Below, one piece after another: positions 1 through 10,520 of a stretch of DNA of 64,000 nucleotides (position 1 is the stretch's first letter; every line of letters begins with the position of its first letter). Origin of the DNA: Cervus elaphus. Lineage: Eukaryota > Chordata > Mammalia > Artiodactyla > Cervidae. The notes under the pieces are model-generated. The model did not search any database. It was not told the DNA's origin and saw only the letters and a program-made list of their open reading frames with translations. The position numbers and the translations under genes were made by a program. The stretch lies in the NCBI RefSeq assembly GCF_910594005.1, contig NC_057818.1, positions 53,518,001 to 53,582,000 of the forward strand. Reading direction: 5' to 3'.

Positions 1-430
1 AGGGGACATCTGAGCTGGGACCTGAAGGAGGATGAGCAGTGAGGGTAACAAAGGACAGTAGAAAAGGGAATTTCAGTTGGGAACAGTGTGTGCAAACGAA
101 GGGAAGAGAGAAAGGGCTTGAGGAAATAAAATTCACTGCTATGAGATGGAAGATGCGAAATGAAAGGCTGATCTTTGGAAGCTGAGAAATGAGCTGGGAG
201 AGTAGGGCAGGGATTGGGTCATGCAGGGCTTCACAGAGGGCACTGGGGGGCTATGGGGGGTCTGGACCTCGGATCTGTGTGCTTGAAGAGCCCTCCGCTT
301 GCAGAGGAGCAAAGCTGGAGGCCGCGAGATGAGAAGAGGCTGGGGCAGAGACCCAGGCAGGAGAAGCAAGGGCCTGGATCAGGGTGGGGCTGCAAGGACA
401 GACAGAAAGAAACAGGTTCAAGAAGTATTT
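1..430 (-). repeat. L2-like fragment in ERCC1 intron
   Basis: Phrases such as GACATCTGAGCTGGGACCTG and a later GGGTCATGCAGGGC stretch match the reverse strand of the L2 LINE 3' region, which recurs many times in this window. Confidence 0.5.
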
Positions 431-677
431 AGGTGGCAGAGGGCTGGGCCTGGTTGAAGAGGGGGTGGTGCGTGCAGAAGGAGGAGATAGGTAATCTGAC
501 CATCCCAACTCCTCGCCAACACAGGTTGCAGCTCAGATGCAAGAAACTCCCCACTGAGGTTCTGACTTGCATCCCTCCTTGGAAAGGACTCAACACCCAC
601 CTGGCCACCAGGAGGTCCAAGGCTCCCCATTTCACAGATGGGGACACTGAGGCCCCGGGGGAATGACCCCTGCTTAC

Positions 678-777
678 CACGTCCACCTGGACGAGCAGGA
701 CCCGCAGGGCATAGTTCTTCCCCAGGCTCTGCAGCCGCTGGTGGATGTAGTCTGGGTGGAGGTTGTGGTAGCGGAGG
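678..777 (-). CDS. ERCC1: ERCC1 exon 5
   Basis: Acceptor CCCCACAG, donor GTG|GTAAGC. It codes LRYHNLHPDYIHQRLQSLG, then KNYALRVLLVQVDV. The next exon is not in the window, and bases 1-677 hold only intron and L2-like sequence. Confidence 0.96.
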
Positions 778-3700
778 CTGTGGGGTGGGGGGAGAGAGAG
801 AGGGGTTGGGAGGTCTCTGGCTGAGACACCCCAGACGCCCTCCTTCCCTCTGGCTGGAGGGCTTGGAGAGTGAGGCAGACAGGCTTGCCAGGGTCTGAGG
901 CTCAGAGAGGTTCAGTGACTTGCCCTAGGTCACCCTTCAAGAAGGGATCACAGCGGGGACTGGCAGTGAGGGCTGCCTGGCTCTGGCTCCCTGGAAGGGT
1001 GGACCCCCGGATTCTTCACCAAGGAAGAGAAGACCTGTGGGTTTCGGGTGGAGCACAGGAGACCCAAGAGACCATTCGTTCCCAGGGGGTTAGGGTCACG
1101 GGGCACTGCACAGCTGGTCTGGGGAAGCATGGCCCACCTACCCGCCCCCAGGACTGCCTGCTTTGGCCTCTGAGGGTGCTGGCAGGGAGGGGTGGGACAG
1201 CTTTGCCACCCAGGAACAAAGGGGTGTCTCTGCCCAGCAGCCGCCAGCTCCATATCCCACAGGGAGAACAGGAACTTAAGAAGTTTAACTTCCCGTCTGG
1301 CTCTGTCCGGAGAAGGGCCCCCAGGAGTGGAGGGGGGAAACTTGTTTTAACTGGTGAAGGATACAGAAGCCTTGGCTCCAGTTCTGCGGGTCCACGACAT
1401 GAGGCCCCCTCCTCCCTCAGATGCAGGAGTTCGGGCCCCCAGCCTCTCCTCCCTCGGACCCGGGACCTCAGCTCTTGTTCTGGGCACTTGCGGGCCAAGA
1501 TCCCTGCCTCCTCCACAGGGTCACACCGAGGCCCAGAGGTGACAGGGCCTGCCCGGAGGTCTCCCCCCTCCCAACAGCCCAGAACACCCAGAGCACTCAC
1601 CTGAGGAAGAGGGCACAGGTGCTCTGGCCCAGCACGTAGTCGGGGAGCACGTCCCCGAACTCCCAGGGCACGTTGCGCACGAACCTCAGCACTGGGTTGC
1701 CCCTCTGGGCGGAGGGAGGAGCAAAGCCGTTAGCGGGGGGCCCTGGGACCACCCCACCCAGCGCCACCCCAGGGCCGTCCTCCCACCGCTGCTCCGCCCC
1801 TCCCCACCCTCCTCCTGCTCAGCACCCGGGTTCCCCAGCTCTGCTCTCCTCCTCTCCCCAGACACCCCCCTCCTCAGCCTGGAATGTTCTAGGCGCTCTG
1901 GCCTAGGCCCCTCCTCCCCGGCCCTGTTCTTTAGTCGCTTCAGTCGTAGCCTGGCTTCTCCGGTGGATTTTCCAGGCAAAAATACCAGAGTGGGTGGCCA
2001 ATTCCTTCTCCAGGGGATCTTCCTGACCCAGGGATGGAACTCACGTCTCCTGCATTGGCAGGTGGATTTTTTACCAGTGAGCCACCAGGGAAGCTGCCCC
2101 TGGCCCTCAGCCTTAACCAAAGGGTCCCTGGATCCCCCCCAGCCCCAGCTTACGTGTCCTGTGGCCCACTGGACACCTACCTTACTGGCCCCCGTACCTG
2201 CTCCCCCTCCCAGCCCCAACTCAGGGATGGCCCCACCATCCAGAGACCCAGGGCTTCCCTCTCCCTCCCCTCCCCCAAGTGGGACACTGAGCTTCTAAGC
2301 ATCCCCCAGAAATGCTTCCCCCTCCAGTGCCACGGCTCCCACCCCACCTCCTCCTGGTTCCCTGCCCCTCCTGGCTACCCTCAAACAGGAGCCAGACAGC
2401 TCTTCCTAAAGCACAAGCCTGCCCTTCCCTGCTCTAAGCCCTGCTGTGGCTCCCCAGTGCCCTCAGGAGGAAGCTCCTCACAGTGCCTGTGACCCTCCAC
2501 AGGGTTAGACCCCTGGCGTCTGCTGAGCAGACGCCTCCCTCTAAACACCCCCTCACACCCTACTCTGCAGCCCAGGATGGAAATACTCTGAGCAAGTCAA
2601 GTACTGATCTATTTATAGGTATCTGAGAACCCACTTTGTGTCTAAGTCTGACCAAGAAGACACAGATCCCGGCCCCTGTGGGGGACACAGACATTAAACA
2701 GAAGCATCTTGGGGGACTTCCCTGGAAGCTCAGTGGTAAAGAATCCACCTGCCAATGCAGGAGATGTGGGTTCGATCCCTGGTCTGGGAAGATCCCATAT
2801 GCTGTGTATCAGCTAAGCACATGCGCCACAACTGCAACCATCAAGCCTGCGCTCTGCAACAAGAGAAGTCACCGGAGTGGGACGCCCGCGTATCGCAACT
2901 AGAGAGTAGCCGCCACTTCCCACAACTCGAGAAAGCCCGTGTGCAGCAACACAGCCCTCCAAAAAAGCACCTGGGGGATGAACATGTAATCATCAAGTGA
3001 AGTGGGATTCGGCTCGAATGAAGGTGTGGGATCTGCTCTCGTGGGGGGAGGAGGGGTGGTGTATGGTCAGAGAAGCTGGGGTGGGAAGGGGCTGCAGCCC
3101 TGGGGCATCTCGACCTGAGACGCCAGGAGCCGTGGAAGGGCTTTGGGTAAGGGAGAGGCAGGATCCGATTTGAATTTTTAAAGGATCGTTCTGTCCACTT
3201 CCCACACTCCTAGAATGGCCAAAATCCAAAAGACCAACAATGATGAGTGGGGAGGATATGGCAGAAATGCAATCTTCATCCATGGCGGGTGGGAACATAA
3301 AGTGGTGCAGTCTTTTAGAAGACAGTTTGGGGGTGCCTGAGAAAGTTAAACACAGCATTGCCACATGACCCAGCTAATCTACACCTAGATAAATACCCAA
3401 GAGAACTGGAAACATGTCCACACAAACAATGGTACCTAAATGTTCACAGCAGCATTTTCACAATCAATGAAAAGTATAAACCCAAATGTATATACCCAGT
3501 ATATACCTAGGGTATAAAACTCAAATGTATAATACCTCTAGGTATATCCTAGAGGCGGAATTGCTGGGCCATATGGTAACTCTATGTTTAAACATTTGAG
3601 GAACTACCAGACTGTTTTCCAATGTGGCCGCACCGTTTCATATTCCCACCAGCAGTGTACGGGGATTCCGGCTCCTCCCCACCCTCCCCACCCTTGGTAT

Positions 3701-6245
3701 TGTCTATCCTTTAGATTCGCGCCATCCTAGTGGGTATAAGTGGTGTCTCATTGTGGTTTTTGCTCCCTGATGGCTCACAATTTTGAGCATCGTTTCATGT
3801 TCTTGGATCTTACTGCTATCTTCATGTACTGCTGCTGTCTCCCTCCAGAAGGCCAGCCCTGTCATGACAGAGGCTTTATCTCCTGTCCCCAGAGCCTAGG
3901 ACAGCATCAGGTAAACTCTGACCACCTATGTGGATTATAAGTGGCTCAGAGCAGTTAAGTCACTTGCCCAAGAAGACACAGCTGCAATGTGGCAGAGCAG
4001 GACTCAAACTCGGGCCTGTGTTCAATAGTTTTTTAATAAATGGACAAAACTGGGGTCAGGAGACATAGCTGCATGAATACAGTCACACCCCCAACCAGAA
4101 CAGGTGGGGCAGGACTTTCCTGGTGATCCAGAGTTTAAGATTTTGAGCTCCTAAAGCAGGGGGCCTGGGTTCGATCTCTGGTCAGGGAACCAGATCCCAC
4201 CTGCTGCAACTAAGATCTGGTGCACCCAAATAAATATGTATATAGATATCATTTTTTAAAAAAGAGTTGGGGCATTATGGACTGAATGTCTGTGTCTCCC
4301 CAAAATTCATAGGCCAAATTCTAGCCCCCAATGTGATGATACGTGCTGTGTGCCACATTACTTCAGTCATGTCCAATTCTGCGCGACCCCATGAGCTGTA
4401 GCCCTCCAGGCTCCTCTGTCCATAGGATTCTCCAGGCAAGAATACTACAGTGGGTTGCCATGCCCTCCTCCAGGGGATCTTTCCAGCGCAGGGATCGAAC
4501 CTGCGGCTCCTGCATTGCAGGCAGATTCTTTATTAGGAGGTAAAGGCAGGTGATAAGGTCATGAAGGCGGAAGTGTCATGAATGGGATTAGTGTTTTTAT
4601 AAAAGAGACTCCAGGAGTTCCTCGCCCCTTCTGAAGCTGTGAGGACACAGTGAGAAGACAGCTGGCTATGAACCAGGAAGCGGGTCCTCACTAGACATGG
4701 AACCTGCCAGCACCTTGATCTTGGACTTCCCAGCCTCCAAAACTGTGAGAAATAAATGTTCACTGTTTAAGCCACTAGTCTATGGTATTTGTTAGAACAG
4801 CCCGAAAGGACTAGGACATGGGGCATCCTCAACCCACACACACTAGCTGAATGGATGACTGGAGCTGTTGAGAGCACAACAGGTGGAACTCAGACCTTCC
4901 TTGCCAACCAGAAAGCCCTTGCATTTCCCACCAGAAAGTCCAAGGTCCCACTTCTCCATCCCCGTCCTCACCTGCCGGGGGCTCACAATGATGCTGTTGG
5001 ATTTTGCTCCTGGTTTGGGGGCCTCTCCTGCCAGGGGTTCTGGCCCCACAGGGCGTGTGGCTTCAGCCCTGCCTGGAGGTCCAGAAAGGGCGTACTCAGC
5101 GTAGGTCTGAGGGCCTGGCGGGGGTGAGGTCTCCACGGTGGGCAGGCTCCGTGTGGATCTGAATAAAGGCTTGGCCTGTGGGAAGAGATGTGAGTGGGCA
5201 TGCAAAGTCTGAATCCAGCCACTTCTTCCTACCTCCTCCGCCACTACTACCCTAGTTCCAACCACCTTCTCTCCCTTGGGCCACTGCAGTCACTTCCTCT
5301 CCAGTTCCCTCATTGGCCTTTATCTCCTAGTCTGCTCCCCACACTGAGTCAGACCATGTCCCTCCTCTGCTCTGAGCCCCGAGCTGGCTCCTGCCTTAGA
5401 GTAAAAGCCGAAGCTGTCACCACAGCCCTCCAGACTTTTAAAGAGCTGTCCCTACCCCTCAGCCTCAGGGATCTCACTTTCTATCTCCTCCCCCCTGGTT
5501 TTCTCTACTCCAGCCCCACTGGCCTTCTTCCTGCCCTAAAATGCATCAGGTTTTCTCTGACCTCAGGGCCTTTGCACTGGCTGTTCCTTCTACCCCCATA
5601 TCACACAGCTTGCTCCCTCACCTCTTTCACATCTCAGCAAAAGCATCATCTCCTCCAAGAAGCCCTCCCTTGACTGTTCTATATATAAAGTATCTCCCAT
5701 CACACCCTATATCCTTAGCTTACTTTCTTTTTCTTCACAGCACATAGGTGGCAGCCTTAGCACCAGCCAATTGTGTTCCTGTGGGGTTGAGAATTCAGTG
5801 CTGCCAGATCCTTTATTTACCAAAAAATGTTAGATGTGCAGACTTATTTTAAAATCGTAAAACCTTCCAATTCTTACAGTTCAGCAATAAATTCATGCTT
5901 TTGCAGAACCAAGGTGCTGACCACGTGAAACGTTCCAGAACTAGTCCCCTTGGTGCCGGTTCTCTAACTCTGCCTTAGCCCTCCTATGACATTTTACAGA
6001 TAGGGAAACTGAGGCCTGCATAAGTCAAAGGACTGTTTTCTCAAGGTGACCCAGGCCCCAACATTTCCTAACCACACTGAGGTCCTACAGGCCCCTTCCT
6101 CCTAACCAAGCCCCCCAAGCCTCTCAGCGGTTCCCGCATCTCCTCGTCCTACCCCAGGAGGAGGGACCACACCCTCGTCCATAGGAATGAGGAATTTCTT
6201 CCTTGCGGGTGGGCCGGCGGGCTTTTGCACTGCCTCTTCATCCAT
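678..6245 (-). CDS. ERCC1: ERCC1, DNA excision repair protein (5' part; gene continues left of base 1)
   Basis: Four coding exons can be joined in frame on the minus strand: 6153-6245, 4972-5175, 1601-1704 and 678-777. They give the first 167 residues (human equivalent about 175). ERCC1 is the non-catalytic partner of XPF (ERCC4) in the 5' structure-specific nuclease of nucleotide excision and interstrand-crosslink repair in the nucleus. Visible parts are a short basic stretch near residues 14-17 (ARKK), a variable proline-rich N-terminus, the conserved SNSIIVSPRQRGNPVL segment that opens the central XPA-binding domain, and VPWEFGDVLPDYVLGQSTCA. The rest of the central domain and the C-terminal tandem helix-hairpin-helix are outside the window. 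Every intron has GT-AG ends and phases agree. The start codon follows MDEEAVQKPAGPPARKKF, matching the family N-terminus. Confidence 0.95.
778..1600. other. ERCC1 intron 4, no further gene seen
   Basis: GC-rich intron with long open frames on both strands but no protein similarity, no starts in good context and no repeat that I recognise. Bases 885-935 contain a MIR-like phrase (CAGTGACTTGCCCTAGGTCA). Confidence 0.6.
1601..1704 (-). CDS. ERCC1: ERCC1 exon 4
   Basis: Acceptor GCCCAG, donor CTCAG|GTGAGT. It codes RGNPVLRFVRNVPWEFGDV and the next residues to FLS, in the central domain that contacts XPA. It ends in phase 2 and joins exon 5 as AG|C (Ser). Confidence 0.96.
1931..2094 (-). mobile_element. 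Bov-tA SINE
   Basis: Reverse orientation: TTAGTCGCTTCAGTCG, then the TTCCAGGCAAAAATAC core, then the tRNA-Glu-like head reading GAGCCACCAGGGAAGC at the right end. Confidence 0.85.
2330..2530 (+). repeat. L2 fragment
   Basis: Resembles the L2 3' region: CTTCCTAAAGCACAAGCCTG, then GTGGCTCCCCAGTGCCCTCA. Confidence 0.5.
2717..2965 (+). mobile_element. CHR-type tRNA-derived SINE with target duplication
   Basis: Head ACTTCCCTGGAAGCTCAGTG with the B-box GGTTCGATCCC, then a body with CTGCAACCATCAAGCCTGC. The flanks AAGCATCTTGGGGGA (about 2702) and AAGCACCTGGGGGA (about 2966) look like a slightly decayed target-site duplication. Confidence 0.8.
3190..3480 (+). mobile_element. Old L1 3' fragment (sense)
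   Basis: Reads like the C-terminal and 3' region of an old mammalian L1: AATGGCCAAAATCCAAAAGA, later CATGACCCAGCTAATCTACA and CCCAAGAGAACTGGAAACAT. Interrupted and decayed; no open frame. Confidence 0.75.
3535..3840 (-). mobile_element. Old L1 3' fragment (antisense)
   Basis: Reverse strand of the same L1 region as the preceding copy: GGAATTGCTGGGCCATATGG, TTCCCACCAGCAGTGTACGG, CCATCCTAGTGGGTATAAGT. Together the two form a long imperfect inverted repeat. Confidence 0.75.
3930..4035 (-). repeat. MIR fragment
   Basis: GTTAAGTCACTTGCCCAAGA and the phrase AGCAGGACTCAAACTCGGGC match the reverse strand of MIR. Confidence 0.55.
4113..4256 (+). mobile_element. CHR-type SINE
   Basis: GACTTTCCTGGTGATCCAGA head and GGGTTCGATCTCTGGTCAGG B-box region with an AT-rich tail. 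Confidence 0.8.
4272..4819 (+). mobile_element. MST-type ERVL-MaLR solitary LTR, interrupted
   Basis: Starts TTATGGACTGAATGTCTGTG, runs through a CTTGATCTTGGACTTCCCAG block and an AATAAA-bearing 3' part, and ends near GAAAGGACTAGGACA. This is the layout of an MST LTR, an old endogenous retroviral relic. A Bov SINE at 4352-4540 splits it. No internal viral genes are present. Confidence 0.75.
4352..4540 (-). mobile_element. Bov-tA SINE inside the MST LTR
   Basis: CTTCAGTCATGTCCAATTCT and GGATTCTCCAGGCAAGAATA in reverse orientation, ending in the head GCAGGCAGATTCTTTATTA. Confidence 0.85.
4972..5175 (-). CDS. ERCC1: ERCC1 exon 3
   Basis: Acceptor CCCACAG and donor CAG|GTGAGG. It codes 68 residues, AKPLFRSTRSLPTVETS through GAKSNSIIVSPRQ. 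The middle part is variable among mammals, while the last 13 residues are nearly invariant. Confidence 0.95.
5255..5745 (+). repeat. L2 3'-region fragment
   Basis: CCTCAGGGCCTTTGCACTGG and CTCCTCCAAGAAGCCCTCCC are L2 phrases. The 159-codon open frame over it is not a gene. Confidence 0.7.
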
Positions 6246-6263
6246 CGCAAGCTCCTCTGGGGC
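6153..6263 (-). CDS. ERCC1: ERCC1 exon 2 (start codon)
   Basis: Acceptor TTTTCAG at 6264-6270. The ATG lies at 6243-6245 and the donor is GGG|GTAGGA at 6152. It codes 31 residues from MDEEAV to VVPPPG. Because the intron begins at GTAGGA, the valine that ends the human exon (PPGV) is absent and the reading goes PPPG-AKPLF. Confidence 0.9.
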
Positions 6264-6742
6264 CTGAAAATGAAGATGTGGTGTTGGGAGCCAATGAGAC
6301 ATCGGCATTCCCCAGCAGGAACTCACCCCCCCCAGTCACAGTCGCCCCCCCCCCCGCAAAAAATAATCCCAGGGCTTGATAGCATCCAGCTCCAGACACC
6401 CAGGGAGGGAGCTAGGTTCTATAAGGCCCCGCCCCAACCAGCCACCACCTCCGACTTGCCCCGCCCCTTACGGGTCCACACTTTCCACTCGCCACGCCCT
6501 CCAGGGCCCCAACCTTCTTTTCTCCCGCCCTCACAGTTCCCCACCTTCCGTTTGCCAGGCCCGACCACTGTCCCCAACCATCCGTCCGCCCCGCCCCCAG
6601 GGCTCGCACCTGGATGCCTTCCCCTCGGTCCACCTCCTCAATCGCTGTACCGATTGATTGGCAGCTGCCAATCGCCACCGGCAATCTCCACCCCCGACCC
6701 CTCTTGCCCTAGCCCGGCTGTCTTAGCTCCCCGAGGACCCAC

Positions 6743-6840
6743 CTCCTCTCCCGGCCGTGAGGAAAAGACCGAAGGGAGATAGAGGTTTCCCACCGCCCCC
6801 GCGGCCAGCGCGGCCCCAGGCTCGCCGCACTTCCGGCCTC
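6743..6840 (-). other. ERCC1: ERCC1 non-coding exon 1 and TATA-less promoter
   Basis: On the minus strand a GAGGCCGGAAGTGCGG stretch (about 6828-6843) carries an ETS core, followed by transcript-like sequence ending GAGAGGAG|GTGGGT at 6743, a usable splice donor. The layout and sequence resemble the human ERCC1 first exon as I recall it. No TATA box is seen. The surrounding 6420-6850 is rich in CCGCCC GC boxes. The transcription start is only estimated from the ETS site. Confidence 0.6.
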
Positions 6841-7120
6841 TCTAGCCCTGTAGCCCGCTCCCGACGTTCCCCAAGAGAGTAGAGTAGAGGGGCGGTCCCC
6901 GCGCAGCTCTCTATGGTCCTGGAGGACTGCAGCTCTCTATGGTCCTGAGGTTTGGGTTGGAGACAGCTGTCGCCCTGTCGCCCTGAGCGTCTTGGGTTGC
7001 CAAGACGTTTGATTTCAGTGCCCTATTGAACGCCTCTAGTGTGCCCGGGCTCTGGGCAAGGCTTAAAGGAGAAGAGATGGCAGGATATCAAACTAGGTTC
7101 CTTCTCTCAGTACAGACTTG
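6841..7120. other. ERCC1 upstream flank, no gene seen
   Basis: A short direct repeat, CTGCAGCTCTCTATGGTCCT-like, occurs at about 6905-6945. Otherwise unremarkable unique DNA. Confidence 0.5.
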
Positions 7121-7174
7121 GGTTTGAATCCCAGTTCTGTCATTGACTTGGCCTCAGTTTCCCCGTTCACTCAT

Positions 7175-7500
7175 TCTTTAATTCCACATATGATCCCCGA
7201 GTGCTTCCTCTGTTCCCAGCTCTGTGCGAGGCACTACTAGTGACACAGTGGTGACCAAGGATAATGACAGCCCCTCTCTGCTCTCCTGGAGCTCACAACG
7301 CATTCGGAGAGACAGATCTGTTCCTCAACAGGGGCGACCCAGAGTGGGCAGGGCTCGATAGGAGACCCCAGAGGGCCAGGGAGCGGGGTGCGGACAGGGA
7401 CACCTAATCCAGCCCCAGGGCCAGGAAGAGCTTCCTAGAGGAAGGGACATCTGAGCAGAGACCTGGGTGATGAGTTAGTATTAGTCATTTCCTGAAAGAT
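7175..7500 (-). repeat. L2 fragment
   Basis: Reverse L2 phrases: GAGGCACTACTAGTGACACA and GGGACATCTGAGCAGAGACC. Confidence 0.65.
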
Positions 7501-7865
7501 CGAATCACACTGTTCCAACTTGTAACTCTCTGATTACTAAGAAGAGAGAACATTTTTTCGTGAGTTTATTGCCCTTAAATATTTTGTTTTCTGTGACTTG
7601 GTTGCTCATATCCTTTGCCCATTTTTAAAATGGGGTTGTATGCCTTTTTTATTACTATTAATTTGCAGGAGTGCTTTATGAGTTCCAATCCTGTTAGTCA
7701 GTTACATATATTCCAAACATTTCCTCCTAGTTTGCATTTTATATTTTAACTTTATCTATTTATGTTCCTCACACAGAAATTCTTAGTGTTTATGTGCACC
7801 TATTTATCAATCTAGTCTATCCTGACTTTTGGTATGTTTAAGAGGCCATACCCAGCATCACACCA

Positions 7866-8085
7866 GGTGATGCTGGTGGTAAAGAACCCACCTACCAATG
7901 CAGGAGACATAAGAGACATGGGTTCAATCCTCTGGGTCGGGAAGATCCCCTGGAGGAGGGCATGGCAACCCACTCCAGTTTTCTTGCCTAGAGAATCCCA
8001 TGGACAGAGAAGCCTGGCAGGCTATGGTCCACAGGGTTGCAAAGAGTCGGACACAATTGAAGTGACTTGGCATGAAGGCATGCAT
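7866..8085 (+). mobile_element. Bov-tA SINE
   Basis: TGCTGGTGGTAAAGAACCCA head and AATCCCATGGACAGAGAAGC body, nested in an L1. Confidence 0.85.
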
Positions 8086-8254
8086 ACCCCAAAGTCATAA
8101 ATATAGGCTATCATTTTTTTTAATACTTTCCTAGTTTTGATTTTCTTTCTGTGTTGAATCCACATGAGACTTATTTTTGAACATGTGTTAAGGTAGGAAT
8201 TTATGATGGATATAGACAGTTATCCCAGTACCATTAATTTTATTATTATTATTT

Positions 8255-8399
8255 TAAATTTATTTCTTTGTGCAGGGTCTTAGTTGCATAACTCAGGATC
8301 TTCTATCTTCATTGTGGTGTGTGAGATCTAGTTCCCCATCCAGGGCCCCCTACATTGAGAATGTAGAGTCTTAGCCACTGAACCATCAGGGAAGTCCCC
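8255..8399 (-). mobile_element. CHR-type SINE
   Basis: Reverse orientation ending GAACCATCAGGGAAGTCC; nested in the same L1. Confidence 0.75.
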
Positions 8400-8426
8400 A
8401 ACACCATTTATTTGAAAAGGCAGTTC

Positions 8427-8575
8427 TGGGAATTCCCTGGCTGTCTAGAGGTTAGGAATTGGCGCTTTCATTGCTGGGATCCAGATTCCATCCCAGGTCG
8501 GAGAACTAAGATACCACAAGCCTCACTGCCAAACAGCTAAAAAAGAAAAAATGAGAGAGAGAGAGAGAGAGAAAG
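8427..8575 (+). mobile_element. CHR-type SINE with (GA)n tail
   Basis: GGGAATTCCCTGGCTGTCTA head. It ends in an A-rich tract followed by a (GA)n run near 8551-8573. Confidence 0.75.
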
Positions 8576-9028
8576 TCAGTCCTTTTCCCTGGTTTTTGAT
8601 GTTCCACTGTTGTCATCTGTCAAATTCCCGTATATCCACAGGTTGATCTCTGACATTTCTATTATACTTCATTGATCTCTAAATCTGCTTCTTGCCTCCA
8701 TGCCAAGCTGTTTATTTAGATATGTTTTGATATCATATGAGGGGAGTCTCCCACCTCTGTTCAGTTTCAGATCTGTCTTTACCATTCCTGTCCATTTTCT
8801 CTTCTAGATGGATTTTAGTAGCTGCTTTTCTAGCTAGTTCCCTGAAAACTCCTATTGAGATTGGGATGGAAATTGCATTGGACTGATGAATTAACAAGAA
8901 GATTGACATCTTTTTTCATAACCATGAACATATTGTCTCTATCCACTGATTTCACCTTTTGTTAGGAGCCTACTGTAAAATATTTTTTCTAATTTTTATT
9001 TCTATAATTGACTCATAAATTCCTGGGC

Positions 9029-9222
9029 TTCCCTCGTGGCTTAGTGGTATAGAATCTGCCTGCCAATGCAGGAGACACAGGTTCCATCCCTGATCTGGGA
9101 AGATCCCCTGGAGAAGGAAATGGCAGCCCACTCCAGTATTCTTGCCTGGGAAATCCTATGGACAGAGGGGCCTGGTGAGCTACAGTCCATGGGGTTGCAA
9201 AGAGTGGCTGAGCATGCATGCA
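9029..9222 (+). mobile_element. Bov-tA SINE
   Basis: GCTTCCCTCGTGGCTTAGTG head and ATCCTATGGACAGAGGGGCC body. Confidence 0.87.
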
Positions 9223-9287
9223 CCACTGACTCCATTTTTTTTTTTTTTTTCCAATGACTCCATTTTAACCTGTCTCTGTAAAGACCT

Positions 9288-9550
9288 TGAAAGTGAAAGT
9301 AGCTCACTCGTGTCCAACTCTTTGTGACCCCATGCACTGTATAGTCCATAGAATTCTCTATGCCATAATACTGGAGTGGGTAGCCTTTCCCTTCTACAGG
9401 AGATCTTCCCAACCCAGGGATCAAAATCAGGTCTCCCCCATTGCGGGCGGATTCTTTACCAGTTGAGCCACAAGGGAAGCCCGCAAATACTCAAGTGGGT
9501 AGCCTATCCCTTCTCCAGCGGGTCTTCCGGACCCAGGAATTGGACCTTAT
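9288..9550 (-). mobile_element. Bov-tA SINE plus partial second copy
   Basis: Reverse copy GTGTCCAACTCTTTGTGACC to GAGCCACAAGGGAAGCCC (9288-9482). A second partial copy follows directly: AGTGGGTAGCCTATCCCTTC. Confidence 0.8.
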
Positions 9551-9640
9551 TTGCAAATAAAGTCACATTCTGAAGTAATGGAGGTTAGGACTCAACTTTA
9601 TCTTTTTGGGGGGCATAGTTCAACCCTTAACAATTTTCTG
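9551..9640 (-). mobile_element. MaLR-type LTR fragment
   Basis: TTGCAAATAAAGTCACATTC and GGGGGGCATAGTTCAACCCT resemble the reverse strand of an MLT1-like LTR end. Confidence 0.4.
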
Positions 9641-9794
9641 TTACTTTTTATAAACTTCTTCCTTCTGAATTTATTTGCTTCTTGCTAGAGTACATTCTCT
9701 TCTAACTCTTTCAGGGAACGTTCTAGATAGGCAATTTCTGAGTCTTGTTCATCTGAAAATGTCTTTACTTGACCCTCACAAAAGCAACCTCAAA

Positions 9795-9910
9795 TTCTAG
9801 GGGAACATCCCTGGTGGTTAAGACTCTGAGCTCCCAATGCAGGGGGCATGGGTTCAATTCCCAGTTGGGGAACTAAGCTTCCACATGTTGCATGGCTCAT
9901 GTGGTAAACA
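9795..9910 (+). mobile_element. CHR-type SINE
   Basis: CATCCCTGGTGGTTAAGACT head and GGGTTCAATTCCCAGTTGGG B-box. Confidence 0.8.
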
Positions 9911-9974
9911 AATGGAATCTCAAATTCTGGGTTCCTAGTTATTTTTCTTGTAAAGTTAGAAGATACTGGTCCAG

Positions 9975-10260
9975 ACTTCCCTGGTGGTCCAGTTTTTAAG
10001 AATTTGCCTGCCAATGCAGGGGACGTGGGTTGGATCCCAGGTCTAGGAAGATCCCACATGCAGAGAACAAGGCAACTAAGCTCCTTCAGGAAACTACTGA
10101 GCCCACACGCCTGGAGCCCGTGCTCCACAAGAGAAGCCGCGGCAGTGAGAAGCCCATGCTCTGCAAGAAAAATAGCCCCCACTGCTGGCAACTAGAGAAA
10201 AGCCCGCGTGCAGCCAGGAAGACCCAGTGCAGCCAAAAATAAATAAATAAAAGAAAAAAG
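9975..10260 (+). mobile_element. CHR-type SINE, full body and A-rich tail
   Basis: ACTTCCCTGGTGGTCCAGTT head, extended body with CACGCCTGGAGCCCGTGCTC, and an AAATAAATAAATAAAAG tail. Confidence 0.82.
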
Positions 10261-10339
10261 AAGGAGATATTGGTCCTCTTTCTGGGTCATCACTGATGAT
10301 AAGTCTTTCGTCATAAGCAATCGCATCTCTGAGCGTAAT

Positions 10340-10520
10340 TTTCCCCCAGGATTCTTTATTAGCAGTGTGACCTAGTGCCAGCAACTCGGTTTCTCCACGT
10401 AGGTCAGTTTGCTCACCTCTAAAATGAGAATAACAATGGCAGAACTATTAGGAAGATGAAATGAGGTATGTGGAAAGTGCCTACATCTGTATTTGGCAGA
10501 CGGCATATGCAGTATTCAGG
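10340..10520 (+). repeat. MIR fragment
   Basis: TAGCAGTGTGACCTAGTGCC and CACCTCTAAAATGAGAATAA phrases of MIR. Confidence 0.6.

Larger units (their letters stand above)
7540..8960 (-). mobile_element. L1 fragment with three nested SINEs
   Basis: Antisense L1 3' half: TCATATCCTTTGCCCATTTT (about 7606), AGAAATTCTTAGTGTTTATG, then after insertions CATTGATCTCTAAATCTGCT and TTGGGATGGAAATTGCATTG. SINEs at 7866-8085, 8255-8399 and 8427-8575 split it, so it predates them. Confidence 0.7.

Noticed and set aside
870..1604. 244-codon open frame in the ERCC1 intron
   Set aside because: Runs over intron and into the exon 4 boundary on the wrong strand. Composition is generic GC-rich intron and no homology is recognised.
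2750..2800. tRNA-like B-box GGTTCGATCCC, seen here and in dozens of places
   Set aside because: These belong to tRNA-Glu-derived SINE heads with no clover-leaf. Only 50749-50835 is a real tRNA gene.
4272..4819. Possible retroviral provirus
   Set aside because: Only a solitary MaLR-type LTR is present, with no gag, pol or env-like frames around it.
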